Shown: piece after piece, positions 45,221-54,869 of the stretch
How the letters are laid out: every line of letters starts with the position of its first letter
Numbering within the stretch: the first letter of the stretch is position 1
Assembly: GCA_020558355.1 (NCBI GenBank)
Contig: JAJCKG010000001.1
Coordinates: 186,001-250,000 of the forward strand
Reading direction: 5' to 3'
Length of the DNA: 64,000 bases
Source: a bacterium 210820-DFI.6.37
Lineage (GTDB): Bacteria; Bacillota; Clostridia; Peptostreptococcales; Anaerovoracaceae
Program-made: the position numbers and the translations under genes
The notes under the pieces: generated by a model
What the model was told of the DNA's origin: nothing
The model's database searches: none
The model's input: only the letters and a program-made list of their open reading frames with translations

Positions 45221-46100
45221 TTAATCTTGCCTCTTTTCGTTTCCCCCTTATATTCAAATAGGAGGCGATCAGGATCAGAGCGATCCCTATGTATGTATTC
45301 CAAAGGATCGATTCTCCCAGGAAAATAACAGCCATGACCGGAGCAATAGCCGGTTTCAGGAAAAACGCGATGGAGCCGGTTGTGGCGTCGGAAAAACGGA
45401 TTGCTGTAAAATAGCTGAAATATCCCAGACCAGTAACAAAAATACTGATGTAAGCCACTACCATCCAGTTATCAGCAATACCGGCCACTACCGGACGGCC
45501 CATAAAGAGCATGATCACCAGCAGTATCAGCGATCCCAGAATAAAACTGATGCTGGTCTGAGCCATAATTCCCATCTTCTGGACGCTGATTTTTCCGGCA
45601 ACCGTATAAAGGCCGAAAAATACAGCCGCTAAAAGCATCAGTATAACGCCGATAACCGTATTTCCCGCCTGCAGGTTCCATGGCTTTATCATAAATATGA
45701 TTCCCAAAAGCCCGATCAAAAGTACGATTACATTGTTTTTTTTCAATTTTTCATCCGTCATAAAATGGGCAAAGATCATGGTGAACAGAGGATTGATGGA
45801 AATCAGTACAGACGCGGTGGACGCGTTGGAATTCATTACCCCCAGCTGGAAAAACAGCATACTCAGAGGAATCCCCAAAATCCCCACATACAATAGATAC
45901 GCAAAATCCTTTAAAGTCAGTTTTACCTGGTTCTTCCTCATTTCTACAACGGCAAAAGGAAGCAGTAAAAGACCTCCGATCATAAAGCGCAAAAAGGTCA
46001 GCTGGAACGAATCCATTTCACTTCCTGCCAGCTTCAGGGCCACTTCCATGGTTCCAAACAAAAATGCCGTTAAAACCACAAAAAAATAAACCTTCTTCAT
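45204..46100 (-). CDS. EamA-family (DMT superfamily) transporter
   Basis: This protein has about 298 residues with ten predicted membrane segments. The start is set at 46100 because AAAGGAG lies 6 nt upstream and the product then begins MKKVYFFVVLTAFLFGTMEV, a normal EamA start. Two EamA repeats are evident. It is the first gene of a three-gene operon with the Nudix and nitrilase genes. Substrate unknown. Confidence 0.9.
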   Translation of the reverse strand: MKKVYFFVVLTAFLFGTMEVALKLAGSEMDSFQLTFLRFMIGGLLLLPFAVVEMRKNQVKLTLKDFAYLLYVGILGIPLSMLFFQLGVMNSNASTASVLISINPLFTMIFAHFMTDEKLKKNNVIVLLIGLLGIIFMIKPWNLQAGNTVIGVILMLLAAVFFGLYTVAGKISVQKMGIMAQTSISFILGSLILLVIMLFMGRPVVAGIADNWMVVAYISIFVTGLGYFSYFTAIRFSDATTGSIAFFLKPAIAPVMAVIFLGESILWNTYIGIALILIASYLNIRGKRKEARLNDQPD

Positions 46101-46143
46101 TCTTCTCCTTTCCTGATCCGGCCAAATTTTTCGTTTCGGCACA

Positions 46144-46172
46144 CTGAAAAAGGCGGTGATATAACCACCGCC
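46144..46172 (-). terminator. terminator after the small ATPase gene
   Basis: The arms GGCGGTG and CACCGCC pair, and the minus strand continues TTTTTC, 30 bp after the ATPase gene stop. Confidence 0.8.
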
Positions 46173-46203
46173 ACTTCGCTATGTACCAGTTCCGCAGGCT
46201 GAA

Positions 46204-46626
46204 TTAGTTCAAAATCTCGCAGTCTGTAAAATCTACTCCGATCATTTCCTCTTTTTCAGCGCTGAGGCTTACAACAAATTCGATATCATAGTTCTTTGAA
46301 ATCTTTTTGATTCTGTCGATAAATTCAGGTAAATCACCTAATGTAACATCGGCGTGCTTTAAGATGCTGTCAATAAACATAACTTCGATATCATGGTCAG
46401 AACTGATGATTCCATAAATAAATCCGATGTATTCATCGCTGTTTGTAATGTATTCAAAGTCCTCCATGCAGATAACTCGAATTTTGTGGCTCAGGTCATA
46501 CATCAGTCTATGATTTTTATTTATAAAAATGACACTTCCGTTACTTGTTTCAATTTTGTCATTTGCTAAGTCGATCATCTGTTTTGTTTTGCCGCTGCCT
46601 TTATGTCCAATTAGTAATTTCACCAT
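46204..46626 (-). CDS. small P-loop ATP-binding protein of unknown function
   Basis: The 140-residue product starts at 46626 behind GGGAGGGC and begins with a Walker A motif, LIGHKGSGKTKQM. A Walker-B-like DIEVMFIDSIL lies near residue 85. It resembles a minimal RecA-like P-loop domain and is common in Clostridia without an assigned role. It follows the MoeA-like gene by 92 bp. No partner is evident. Confidence 0.8.
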   Translation of the reverse strand: MVKLLIGHKGSGKTKQMIDLANDKIETSNGSVIFINKNHRLMYDLSHKIRVICMEDFEYITNSDEYIGFIYGIISSDHDIEVMFIDSILKHADVTLGDLPEFIDRIKKISKNYDIEFVVSLSAEKEEMIGVDFTDCEILN

Positions 46627-46718
46627 AGCAAAGCCCTCCCTTTTCTGTATTTTATGGTTGTTTGTGTTGAAATATATTATACACCACCAGAGCTTTCTGG
46701 GCAATTAAAAATTAGAAT

Positions 46719-47735
46719 TTATTTTCCATAACCGCAGTTTGGATACACACATTCCTTACAATTGAGGCATAATCCTCCGTGCCCCAGCTTTTTAATATCT
46801 CTTCTGGTGATCACTTCCCCCGCAAGCAGCCTCGGAACGATCAGATCGAACACACTTGTTCTGCTGTACATAACACAGCCAGGAAGCCCTACTACTGGAA
46901 TATCATCGATATAAGACAGCATGAACATAGCTCCCGGCAGCACCGGAGCCCCGTAGGTCACAATATAGCCTCCGGCCTTTTTGATGCCGCTTGGAGTCCG
47001 GTCATCCGGATCCACAGACATTCCTCCAGTTACACCGATCATGTCTACGCCCATATCAATCAGCTGGCGGATGCAGTCAGCGATCATATCCTCGTCATCA
47101 TCCGCAAAGAGCTGCTTTACCACCGTACTTCCCAGATTTCCGAATTTTTTTACCAGCACCGGTCCAAAAGCGTCCTTGATCTTTCCGGTATAGACTTCGC
47201 TTCCTGTTGTCACGACGCCCACCTTCAAATTGCGAAGCGGCTCAATACGGACCAGCGTGCCCCGATCCAGCACTCCTTCCGCCTGTTTTACAACCGCTTC
47301 GTCTACAAAGAGCGGAATAACTCTCGTTCCCGCAAGCTTCTGGCCAGGCTCTACAACAATGTTTTCATGGATGGAAGCAAACATGATTTCATCCTGGTCG
47401 ATCAGATCGATCAGCAGTTCTTCATTCACCTTTAAAAGACCTCTCTCCTCCGCGATCAACTCGATTTTTCCTTCGCTTGGCTCGGTCAGACGGATACCTG
47501 GTCCCGCGGCCTTCCGCGCGATTCGCAGAGCGGCTTCGTTTTCATGAACATCCGTATCATCCTTTTCCACGACATACAAATGTTTTTTCCCCATCGAAAG
47601 AAGCACTTCGATATCTTCTTCTTTTATAACGTGTCCCTTTTTGAATTTCGCCCCTTTATACTCGCCCGGAATAATCTGGGTCAAATCATGGGCCAATACA
47701 GTTCCCACCGCGTTTTCTACCGCAATTTCTTTCAT
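46719..47735 (-). CDS. MoeA-like molybdopterin-binding protein with Cys-rich tail
   Basis: The 338-residue protein has the MoaB/Mog-type molybdopterin-binding domain with VGVVTTGSEVYTG and MIGVTGGMSVDPDDRTP (residues 175-260), preceded by a MoeA-like N-terminal region. It is shorter than classic MoeA. It ends in a unique CLNCKECVYPNCGYGK segment with four Cys, suggesting metal or Fe-S binding. It lies downstream of modABC, supporting a role in molybdenum (or tungsten) cofactor handling. Confidence 0.88.
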   Translation of the reverse strand: MKEIAVENAVGTVLAHDLTQIIPGEYKGAKFKKGHVIKEEDIEVLLSMGKKHLYVVEKDDTDVHENEAALRIARKAAGPGIRLTEPSEGKIELIAEERGLLKVNEELLIDLIDQDEIMFASIHENIVVEPGQKLAGTRVIPLFVDEAVVKQAEGVLDRGTLVRIEPLRNLKVGVVTTGSEVYTGKIKDAFGPVLVKKFGNLGSTVVKQLFADDDEDMIADCIRQLIDMGVDMIGVTGGMSVDPDDRTPSGIKKAGGYIVTYGAPVLPGAMFMLSYIDDIPVVGLPGCVMYSRTSVFDLIVPRLLAGEVITRRDIKKLGHGGLCLNCKECVYPNCGYGK

Positions 47736-47775
47736 TTTCTTCTTACCTCATTTTCGTTATATATAATAATTCACT

Positions 47776-47804
47776 AAAGCCCGGGTCCTTTCGGGGCCCG
47801 GGTT
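47776..47804 (-). terminator. hairpin between modC and the MoeA-like gene
   Basis: GCCCGGG and CCCGGGT arms pair around an 11-nt loop, 24-33 bp after the modC stop. The T-tract is short. Confidence 0.6.
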
Positions 47805-47808
47805 TCCT

Positions 47809-48462
47809 TTACTCAATTACGCCGTCTCGCATAAAAATCTTATGATCGGCAAACAGTTCACTTTCCCTCGGATCATGCGTGATCAAAATCGTGGGAATCC
47901 CTAGTGTCTTTTTAAAGCTTTGGAATTCTTCATAAACCACTTCTTTTGTCTTCATATCCAACGCGGAAAAGGGTTCATCCAAAAGCAGCAGCCTTGGCCG
48001 GGTCACAATGGCTCTTGCCAGCGCCACCCTCTGCTTTTCGCCTCCTGATATATTATGGGGATACCTCTTTTTAAGATGCGTAATCTGAAAGGTTTCCATA
48101 ATATAATCCGCGTAATCCAAAAGCTCTTTTCGCTTTTCTTTGTCTTTATACTCCTTCTTGTTTTTTATACCATATATTACATTTTTTCCAACTGTCATAT
48201 TGGGAAACAGAGCATAGTTCTGAAAAAGATAGCCGATCTGACGTTTTTTTACCGGCACATTGGTTTTCTCATCAAAGACCACCTGATCTCCAATCCGAAT
48301 CTTTCCGGAATCCGGCTCTTTCAGTCCTGAGATACAGTTGAGCACCGTCGTTTTGCCCGCGCCGGACTCGCCCTGAATGACCAGGACTCCCTTTTCAAAA
48401 GAATATTCTACATCCACCTGGAAACGATCCAGCTGCTTTTTTATCCTGAAATAAGCTCCCAT
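47809..48462 (-). CDS. modC: molybdate ABC transporter ATP-binding protein
   Basis: This ABC ATPase (217 residues) has Walker A GESGAGKTTVLN, signature NISGGEKQRVALARA and Walker B LLLLDEPFSALD. It lacks the C-terminal TOBE/molybdate-binding extension of longer ModC proteins, so it cannot be inhibited through that domain. It powers molybdate import with ModB and ModA. The gap to modB is 1 bp. Confidence 0.94.
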   Translation of the reverse strand: MGAYFRIKKQLDRFQVDVEYSFEKGVLVIQGESGAGKTTVLNCISGLKEPDSGKIRIGDQVVFDEKTNVPVKKRQIGYLFQNYALFPNMTVGKNVIYGIKNKKEYKDKEKRKELLDYADYIMETFQITHLKKRYPHNISGGEKQRVALARAIVTRPRLLLLDEPFSALDMKTKEVVYEEFQSFKKTLGIPTILITHDPRESELFADHKIFMRDGVIE

Positions 48463-48463
48463 G

Positions 48464-49126
48464 TCACACCTTGTAATTTTTCTTCTTCAGCCACGCGTTC
48501 AATATGAAAATCATTAAAAAGCTGAATAAAGTCATAACCATGACCAGCGTATTGGCCTGTTCCTCTTTTCCCGTCGCTACCGCGTAATAAATGGCGGTAG
48601 GAATGGTCTGTGTCTGTCCTTCGATGTTTCCCGCCAGCATAAGCGTAGCGCCGAACTCGCCCATAGCTCTCGCGAAAGTAAGTACGATACCGCTGACGAT
48701 CCCCGGTCTTGCCAGAGGAAAAAGAACAGTCCAGAACACCTTCCATTGGCTGCTTCCCAAAGTCTGAGCCGCCAGCTCATAAGTTTCATCTACACTCTGA
48801 AAGGCCGCCTTCGCCCCCTGATACATCAAAGGAAGGGCTACAACGCAGGCAGCGATCACACAGGCGATCCAGGTGAATACAATCTGCAATCCGAATGTAT
48901 CCAGCAAAAAGGCGCCAATCAGGCCCCTTTTTCCAAATACTTTTAATAATAGATATCCTACAATGGAAGGAGGCAGGACCATGGGAAGAATCAATATGGT
49001 TTCCCATACGCTCTTCCCCGGGATCCGTTTCTTTGTCAGTATATAGGCAAAGAATACTCCTAAAATAAAGGCAAATACGGTCGCGATGGTTGCAACTTTT
49101 AATGATAAAAGTACCGGACCAAACAT
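48464..49126 (-). CDS. modB: molybdate ABC transporter permease
   Basis: The 220-residue permease has five to six membrane helices and the EAA-like loop AAQTLGSSQWKVFWTVLFPLA, which docks to ModC. It begins MFGPVLLSLKVATIATVFAF, as in other ModB proteins. It sits 4 bp after modA and 1 bp before modC in a tight modABC operon. Confidence 0.95.
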   Translation of the reverse strand: MFGPVLLSLKVATIATVFAFILGVFFAYILTKKRIPGKSVWETILILPMVLPPSIVGYLLLKVFGKRGLIGAFLLDTFGLQIVFTWIACVIAACVVALPLMYQGAKAAFQSVDETYELAAQTLGSSQWKVFWTVLFPLARPGIVSGIVLTFARAMGEFGATLMLAGNIEGQTQTIPTAIYYAVATGKEEQANTLVMVMTLFSFLMIFILNAWLKKKNYKV

Positions 49127-49130
49127 CGGA

Positions 49131-49934
49131 CTATTTTACTGCAAATCCGTATTTTTCAAATACGCCTTTTGCATAATCTGTTTCCAGATATTCATAGAAG
49201 TTCGCGGCAGCTGTCGCCTGCGCTTCTCCAGAATCTGTCATAAGGGCTGCCGGATATACAATTCCATCATGAAGCGATGTGTCTACATCCTCAATGATCT
49301 TTCCTTTTGTTTCATCCAGCATCAGAGCGTCTGTTCTATATACGAATCCGCATTCCGCGTCACCGGATTCCACATAGTTCAATACGGCTCTTACGTCCTT
49401 TGCTTTTACGATCTTGCTTTCAATCTTATCTGTAATTTTCAGCGCTTCGAAAGCCTGTGTGGCGTATTTCCCCGCCGGTACTGTTTCCGGTTCGCCGATA
49501 GCAATCTGTTTTACATCATCTGTTGTCAGTGCGTCCATGCTTACTTTATCAGCAGCTTCTGTTGTCGCGATCAGAGTCAGCGTGTTTCCTAACAGATCTT
49601 TTCTGGAATCAGTAACGATCAGGCCATCCTTTTCCAAATCGTCCATGTTGCTCTTGGAAGCGGAAATAAACAGATCACAAGGGGCTCCTCCCTGAATCTG
49701 CTGTACCAGATCTCCGGATCCCGCATAGCTGGTAGCGATCTCATCATTACATTCTTTGTTGTACTCCGCGATGATTTCGTTAAGCGCGTCTGTCAGACTG
49801 GCTGCCGCCAAAACTGTAATCTTTGTTCCTTCGCTGGAAGCCGTATCCTCTGAGTCGGATCCGCCGCAGCCCGCAAACACACAGGCAACCAACAGCATCA
49901 GGGCCAGCGCCAAACTAATTTTTTTCGCTTTCAT
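49131..49934 (-). CDS. modA: molybdate-binding lipoprotein
   Basis: This 267-residue substrate-binding protein has a lipobox VFAGC after a hydrophobic signal (residues 8-22). The mature part starts with ITVLAAASLTDALNEI, a ModA signature with the oxyanion-binding Ser residues, and continues with SYAGSGDLVQQIQGGAPCDLF and GYVESGDAECGFVY-like motifs. It captures molybdate or tungstate outside the membrane. It is the first gene of modABC. Confidence 0.95.
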   Translation of the reverse strand: MKAKKISLALALMLLVACVFAGCGGSDSEDTASSEGTKITVLAAASLTDALNEIIAEYNKECNDEIATSYAGSGDLVQQIQGGAPCDLFISASKSNMDDLEKDGLIVTDSRKDLLGNTLTLIATTEAADKVSMDALTTDDVKQIAIGEPETVPAGKYATQAFEALKITDKIESKIVKAKDVRAVLNYVESGDAECGFVYRTDALMLDETKGKIIEDVDTSLHDGIVYPAALMTDSGEAQATAAANFYEYLETDYAKGVFEKYGFAVK

Positions 49935-50012
49935 AATAAAGTTCCTCCTAAATAATAAATAAGTTACTTGTGATTATATCACTTATGTATTTTACCATAT
50001 TAGCAGGGTTCA

Positions 50013-50034
50013 AAATGTTGTCCAAACAACATTT
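50013..50034. repeat. inverted repeat between rlmN and modA
   Basis: Perfect 9-bp arms AAATGTTGT and ACAACATTT with a CCAA loop lie just after rlmN and upstream of modA. It could terminate rlmN or act as an operator of modABC. Confidence 0.5.
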
Positions 50035-50046
50035 CGACAATTTATT

Positions 50047-51147
50047 TTATTTTCTTTTAACTTCGCCAAGCCGAAGCTGTCCGCAGGCGGCCTGAATGTC
50101 CGCTCCCAGTTCGCGTCTTACGGTCGCGGGGATCCCATTCTGCTCCAGATACCGGGCAATTTCTTCCGCCCGCTTTCGATTGCTCCCCAAAAGACCGGTC
50201 TCCCGCACCTCATTGAGTGGGATCAGATTGACATGACAAAGGATACCCCGGAGCTTTTCAGCCAGAAGTTGGATTTGCTGTTTTGTATCCGTTTTGCCTC
50301 TGACCAGGGCGTATTCAAAGGTAATTCTCCGTCCGGTATTTTGGGCGTATTCCCGGCATACCCGCAGTAGCTGATCCACGGGCCAGCTGCCATTGACCGG
50401 CATCATGCTTTCCCGTACCGCGGAATCCGCGCTGTGAAGGGAAATGGCCAAATTGACCTGCTTCATGTCTTTGGCGAACTCCCTGATTTTCGGGACCAGT
50501 CCGCAGGTGGAAACCGTAATATTCCGCAAGCTGACGCCCAGTCCCTCCTTTTGGTGAATATTATGGATAAAGGTAATCAGATTTTCATAATTATCAAAAG
50601 GCTCACCAGTTCCCATTACGACTACATGATTGATTTTTTCATTCGTATCCTTTTCTACAGTAAGAATCTGCCCCGCGATTTCTCCCGGAGTCAAATTTCG
50701 TCTAAGCCCGTCCATTCCTGAGGCGCAGAACCGGCATCCCATCCTGCAGCCCGCCTGAGAAGAAACACAAATGGAATTTCCGTATTTATATTTCATAAAT
50801 ACGCTTTCTATGGTGTTTCCATCCTCCAGCTCCAGCAGGTATTTTCGAGTTCCATCCGTCTTTGATCTCAGAACCCGCAAAATTTTCAGAGACCGCAATT
50901 CCGCCACCTGATCCAGTTTTTCTCTCAATGCTTTTGACAGGTCCGTCATTTCCTCAAAGGTTTCCGCGCCCTTGTAGATCCAGGAAAAAATCTGCTTCGC
51001 CCGAAACGGCTTTTCGCCCATATCTTCAAGGAACTGCCGGATCTGCTCCAACGTCAGATCTCTCAAATTGATCTTTTTCTCTTCCAACCCTTTATCCTCC
51101 AAACAACTCTTATCGCTGTCTTCTGTTCTATGCCCGGCTAATCTCAT
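50047..51147 (-). CDS. rlmN: 23S rRNA (A2503-C2) methyltransferase / tRNA A37 methyltransferase
   Basis: The 366-residue radical SAM enzyme has the cluster motif CRMGCRFCASG near residue 133. It also has GTGEPFDNYENL, NITVSTCGLVP, and the conserved second catalytic Cys in the C-terminal GADIQAACGQL. It installs 2-methyladenosine in rRNA and some tRNAs. The ATG overlaps the upstream stop (TGATG), so translation is coupled to the preceding small gene. The first 22 residues are extra and a downstream start is possible. Confidence 0.94.
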   Translation of the reverse strand: MRLAGHRTEDSDKSCLEDKGLEEKKINLRDLTLEQIRQFLEDMGEKPFRAKQIFSWIYKGAETFEEMTDLSKALREKLDQVAELRSLKILRVLRSKTDGTRKYLLELEDGNTIESVFMKYKYGNSICVSSQAGCRMGCRFCASGMDGLRRNLTPGEIAGQILTVEKDTNEKINHVVVMGTGEPFDNYENLITFIHNIHQKEGLGVSLRNITVSTCGLVPKIREFAKDMKQVNLAISLHSADSAVRESMMPVNGSWPVDQLLRVCREYAQNTGRRITFEYALVRGKTDTKQQIQLLAEKLRGILCHVNLIPLNEVRETGLLGSNRKRAEEIARYLEQNGIPATVRRELGADIQAACGQLRLGEVKRK

Positions 51148-51539
51148 CAGTACAGACCTCTGCCGCCCCGCTTTCTGATACGCTCCGCCCGCTCCTGTTT
51201 TCCGGCTTCCTCTCTCCAGCCCGGATGGTATACATCCAGATAGGCTTCAATATGGATCCAGTCATTTTCCGGGTTTTCTGACGCAATACCGGGGTAAAAA
51301 TGTTCCACATATTCTTCTACCAAAAGTCTGGACAAATGCCGCAGTCTGCCTGGGGAGCTGTCACAAATTTTCTCCCCATATCCCTCTAAAATCGTCAGGA
51401 TGACAGGAATATCATATCCAAATTTAATGGCGATATACTCGATATCTCTTCCCAAAGCGATGTAATGGTCAAAGATGCCGATATGATCCCGTTTGCTGAT
51501 TTTAGCTACCTGCCTCAATTGTTTCATTGGCGCGCTCAT
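51147..51539 (-). CDS. 130-residue protein of unknown function, coupled to rlmN
   Basis: The start at 51539 is 7-9 nt from GGAGG. The product (MSAPMKQLRQVAKISKRDH...) is basic at the N-terminus, helical, and contains an acidic central helix with LSRLLVEEYVEHFYPG and a basic C-terminus (ERAERIRKRGGRGLY). I do not recognise the family. The TGATG overlap with rlmN suggests balanced expression, perhaps an RNA- or ribosome-related role. Confidence 0.7.
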   Translation of the reverse strand: MSAPMKQLRQVAKISKRDHIGIFDHYIALGRDIEYIAIKFGYDIPVILTILEGYGEKICDSSPGRLRHLSRLLVEEYVEHFYPGIASENPENDWIHIEAYLDVYHPGWREEAGKQERAERIRKRGGRGLY

Positions 51540-51652
51540 ACGCCACCTCCTTCTTTCAGCTGATCCGCCGCGTTCCATTATACTACAAATACAGCTCCAA
51601 ATACAGCGGAATTCGCTGGCTCAGAAGCTTTCGCGTATTTTCCTCTAAACAA

Positions 51653-51693
51653 AAACTCACGACAATTCCGCGTCCCGAAATTATCGTGAGTTT
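51653..51693 (-). terminator. terminator of ileS
   Basis: The arms AAACTCACGA-AATT and AATT-TCGTGAGTTT surround a GC-rich loop, and the minus strand continues into a T-rich tract, 20 bp after ileS. Confidence 0.8.
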
Positions 51694-51712
51694 CAGAAAA
51701 TCGATTCGCGCC

Positions 51713-54700
51713 CTATTTGCGCTCTACTTCGATGCCTGTTTTATGTCCGTTCAGATCGTATTCCTTCAGACCGTCTCCTTCCGCGATTTCCAGCGCAAGG
51801 GTTTCCTTCATGATATAATCTTTATGCGCCTGTACAGCGGCAGCAACCTCCTCATCTGCGCGGATAGAGATTTTAATGTTATCCATCATTTCATAATCAT
51901 TCTGCTTTCTCAGCTGCTGTACTTTGGAGATCAGCTCTCTTGCCAGACCTTCATCTACCAGCGCTTTATCCAGCGTCGTATCTAAAATGGTGAAGATATT
52001 ATTCTCCATGGCAACGGCAAAGCCTTCCTTCGCGCTGATCCGCGTATCTACCATATCCGCTGTAATCTCAACCGCTTCTCCATTAAGCTCCAGTGTGACT
52101 TTTCCGTCCGCTTCCAACCGGCCTACTACATCGGCGGCATTGGCTTTTGCCAGAGCTCCGCCGAAGGCTTTAATATTCTTGCCCAGCATCGGTCCAGCAA
52201 CTTTAAAGTTCGGCTTTAAGCTGTAGTTCATATACTGATCCAGTTCTTTTTCAAAGACCACCTTCTTCACATTGAGTTCTTCCATAATCAGAGGGGTCAG
52301 GTCGCTGATCAGTTCTTCGTATTTACCGTCTACCAGGATTTCAGATAACGGCTGTCTTACTTTAATCCGTTCCTTTTCACGGGTTCCGCGGCCCAGGCCT
52401 ACCAGCGCGCGTACCAGATCCATACGTTCCTCTACCCGCTCATCGATTAACGCTTCATCCGCCTTCGGGAAGTAAGCGATATGAACCGATTCTTCTCCAG
52501 TCAGGTTTACATAGATTTCATCCGCGATAAACGGCGCGAACGGCGCAATCATCTTGGCGATCCCCACCAGCACTTCGTAGGTAGTCACATAGACGGATTT
52601 TTTATCATCGCTTAGCTCTTCTCCCCAGAATCTTCTTCTTGCCCGGCGGATATACCAGTTGGACAGATCTTCTACAACAAATTCCTGAATCTTTCTTACG
52701 GATTTCATATGATCGTAGTGATCCATATCCTCTGTAACTTCTCGGATCAGCTTGTTGTACTTGGAGATGATCCAGCGGTCCAGCTCCGGCCGTTCTTTGT
52801 ATCCCGCCGTCATTTTGGACGGATCGATATCATCCTGATTGGAGTACAGCACAAAGAAATTATATACGTTCTTCAAGGTTCCAAAGAACTTGCTGACAAT
52901 CTCGATCAAGCCGTCTTCATCAAATTTGGTCGGCGACCAGGCGGGCGAAACGTGAAGCAGATACCATCTTGTGGCATCGGCGCCGTATTTGTCAAAGAGC
53001 GCGAAAGGATCCACCGTATTGCCCCTTGTCTTGCTCATTTTCTTGCCTTCCTTATCCAGGATCAGGTCGTTTACCAGTACGTTTTTATATGGCGCTTTTC
53101 CCTTGATAAAGGTGGAAATAGCCATAAGGGAATAGAACCAGCCTCTTGTCTGGTCAATTCCTTCACAGATAAAATCCGCGGGGAACAGCTCTTCATCAAA
53201 CTTTTCTTTATTTTCAAATGGATAATGCTGCTGTGCGAATGGCATGGAACCGCTGTCAAACCAGCAGTCCATAACTTCCGGAATACGGGTCATCGGCTTT
53301 CCGCAAACCGGGCAGGTCAAATGCACATCATCCACATACGGCCTGTGCAGCTCGATGCTTTCATCGATATCTTCAATGGCCTTTTCTGCCAGCTCCGCTC
53401 TGCTTCCGATACATTCCAGATGCCCGCATTCACAGCGCCAAATTGGGATCGGCGTGCCCCAATAACGGTTTCTGGAAATCGCCCAGTCCTTTACCTCTTC
53501 CAGCCAGTTTCCGAACCGTTTTTCTCCTACGAAATCCGGGAACCAGTTGACCGTATTATTATTGGCCACAAGCTGTTCCTTCAGATCGCTCATCTTGATA
53601 TACCAGCTCGGTTTTGCGTAGTAAACCAGCGGAGTTCCGCACCGCCAGCAGTGCGGGTAGTTATGCTCGATCTTTTCCTTCGCGAAGATCTTGTTTTCCG
53701 CCGCCAGCCACTTGATGATGTCGATATCCAGCCCGTCTTCCATGACAAAGCGGCCCGCCCAAGGGGTATCCGTATATTTCCCCTCTTCGTCTACCGGATT
53801 CACAACCGGCAGATCATAGCGGCGTCCGGTCTGATAGTCGTCTTCACCAAAGGCCGGAGCGGTATGAACGATACCAGTACCATCTTCAATCGTAACATAA
53901 TCCGCACAGGTCACGAAAAACGCTTTTTTGTCCGGAGTAATAAACGGCATCAGCTGTTCATATTCGATATATTCCAGATCCTTTCCCTTCATTTCCTCCA
54001 GAATCTGATAGTTTTCAGCGCCCAGCACCTTGTCCGCCAGTACCTTTGCGACGTAGAAGATTTTTCCTTCCTCTTCACCCGCAGTCATCTTCACCTTTAC
54101 ATAGTCAACATCCGGGCCTACTGTCAGCGATACATTGGAAGCAAGGGTCCAAGGCGTAGTAGTCCATGCCAGGAAGTATTCGTCCGCGTCTTTTTTCTTG
54201 AATTTGGCTGTGATGGTATTTACTTTGACTTCCTTATAGCCCTGAGCCACTTCGTGGGAAGCGAGTCCTGTTCCGCAGCGCGGACAGTATGGCAGAATCT
54301 TGTGTCCTTCATAAATCAGCCCCGCTTTGAAAAATTCCTTCAGGATCCACCATCCTGTTTCAATAAAGTTGTTGTCCAATGTAATGTACGGATTGTCCAG
54401 GTCGATGAGGTATCCCATTCTTCTGGTCATTTCCCGCCACATGCTTTCATAAGTGAATACGGACTCACGGCACTTTTCGTTGAACTCTTTGATACCGTAT
54501 TTTTCGATATCCTGCTTACCGCTCATTTTCAGCTGCTTTTCCACTTCGATCTCAACTGGGAGTCCGTGGGTGTCCCAGCCCGCCTTCCGCTTGACTTCAA
54601 AGCCCTGCATGGTCTTGTAGCGGCATACGGAATCCTTCAGCGTTCTCGCGATAACATGGTGTATTCCCGGTCTTCCGTTAGCGGTCGGAGGCCCTTCATA

Positions 54701-54826
54701 AAAGATGAAGGACGGCTGCCCTTCTCTGGTCGTCACGCATTTGTGAAGCAGATCTTCTTTTTCCCATTTGTCCGCCTGCTCCATCTGGAGCTGGGCAATT
54801 GGTTTTTCTGATAAGTTTTTAAACAT
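51713..54826 (-). CDS. ileS: isoleucyl-tRNA synthetase
   Basis: This class I aminoacyl-tRNA synthetase has about 1037 residues; the start at 54826 has AAAGGA 8 nt upstream. Motifs include the HIGH box as GIHHVIA, KMSKT (KMSKS), CWFDSGSMPF and zinc-type CWRCG/CPVCG. The length and C-terminal layout match the longer, eukaryotic-like ileS2 subtype, which is often less sensitive to mupirocin (family knowledge). It is the second gene behind an isoleucine T-box. Confidence 0.96.
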   Translation of the reverse strand: MFKNLSEKPIAQLQMEQADKWEKEDLLHKCVTTREGQPSFIFYEGPPTANGRPGIHHVIARTLKDSVCRYKTMQGFEVKRKAGWDTHGLPVEIEVEKQLKMSGKQDIEKYGIKEFNEKCRESVFTYESMWREMTRRMGYLIDLDNPYITLDNNFIETGWWILKEFFKAGLIYEGHKILPYCPRCGTGLASHEVAQGYKEVKVNTITAKFKKKDADEYFLAWTTTPWTLASNVSLTVGPDVDYVKVKMTAGEEEGKIFYVAKVLADKVLGAENYQILEEMKGKDLEYIEYEQLMPFITPDKKAFFVTCADYVTIEDGTGIVHTAPAFGEDDYQTGRRYDLPVVNPVDEEGKYTDTPWAGRFVMEDGLDIDIIKWLAAENKIFAKEKIEHNYPHCWRCGTPLVYYAKPSWYIKMSDLKEQLVANNNTVNWFPDFVGEKRFGNWLEEVKDWAISRNRYWGTPIPIWRCECGHLECIGSRAELAEKAIEDIDESIELHRPYVDDVHLTCPVCGKPMTRIPEVMDCWFDSGSMPFAQQHYPFENKEKFDEELFPADFICEGIDQTRGWFYSLMAISTFIKGKAPYKNVLVNDLILDKEGKKMSKTRGNTVDPFALFDKYGADATRWYLLHVSPAWSPTKFDEDGLIEIVSKFFGTLKNVYNFFVLYSNQDDIDPSKMTAGYKERPELDRWIISKYNKLIREVTEDMDHYDHMKSVRKIQEFVVEDLSNWYIRRARRRFWGEELSDDKKSVYVTTYEVLVGIAKMIAPFAPFIADEIYVNLTGEESVHIAYFPKADEALIDERVEERMDLVRALVGLGRGTREKERIKVRQPLSEILVDGKYEELISDLTPLIMEELNVKKVVFEKELDQYMNYSLKPNFKVAGPMLGKNIKAFGGALAKANAADVVGRLEADGKVTLELNGEAVEITADMVDTRISAKEGFAVAMENNIFTILDTTLDKALVDEGLARELISKVQQLRKQNDYEMMDNIKISIRADEEVAAAVQAHKDYIMKETLALEIAEGDGLKEYDLNGHKTGIEVERK

Positions 54827-54869
54827 ATCCTGGTTCCTTTCTACGTTTTTATTATAATCCGGCAAAAGC

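Noticed and set aside
52709..54811. Long plus-strand open frame (700 codons) opposite ileS
   Set aside because: It is a shadow of ileS with no start signal or domain, explained by codon bias on the coding strand.
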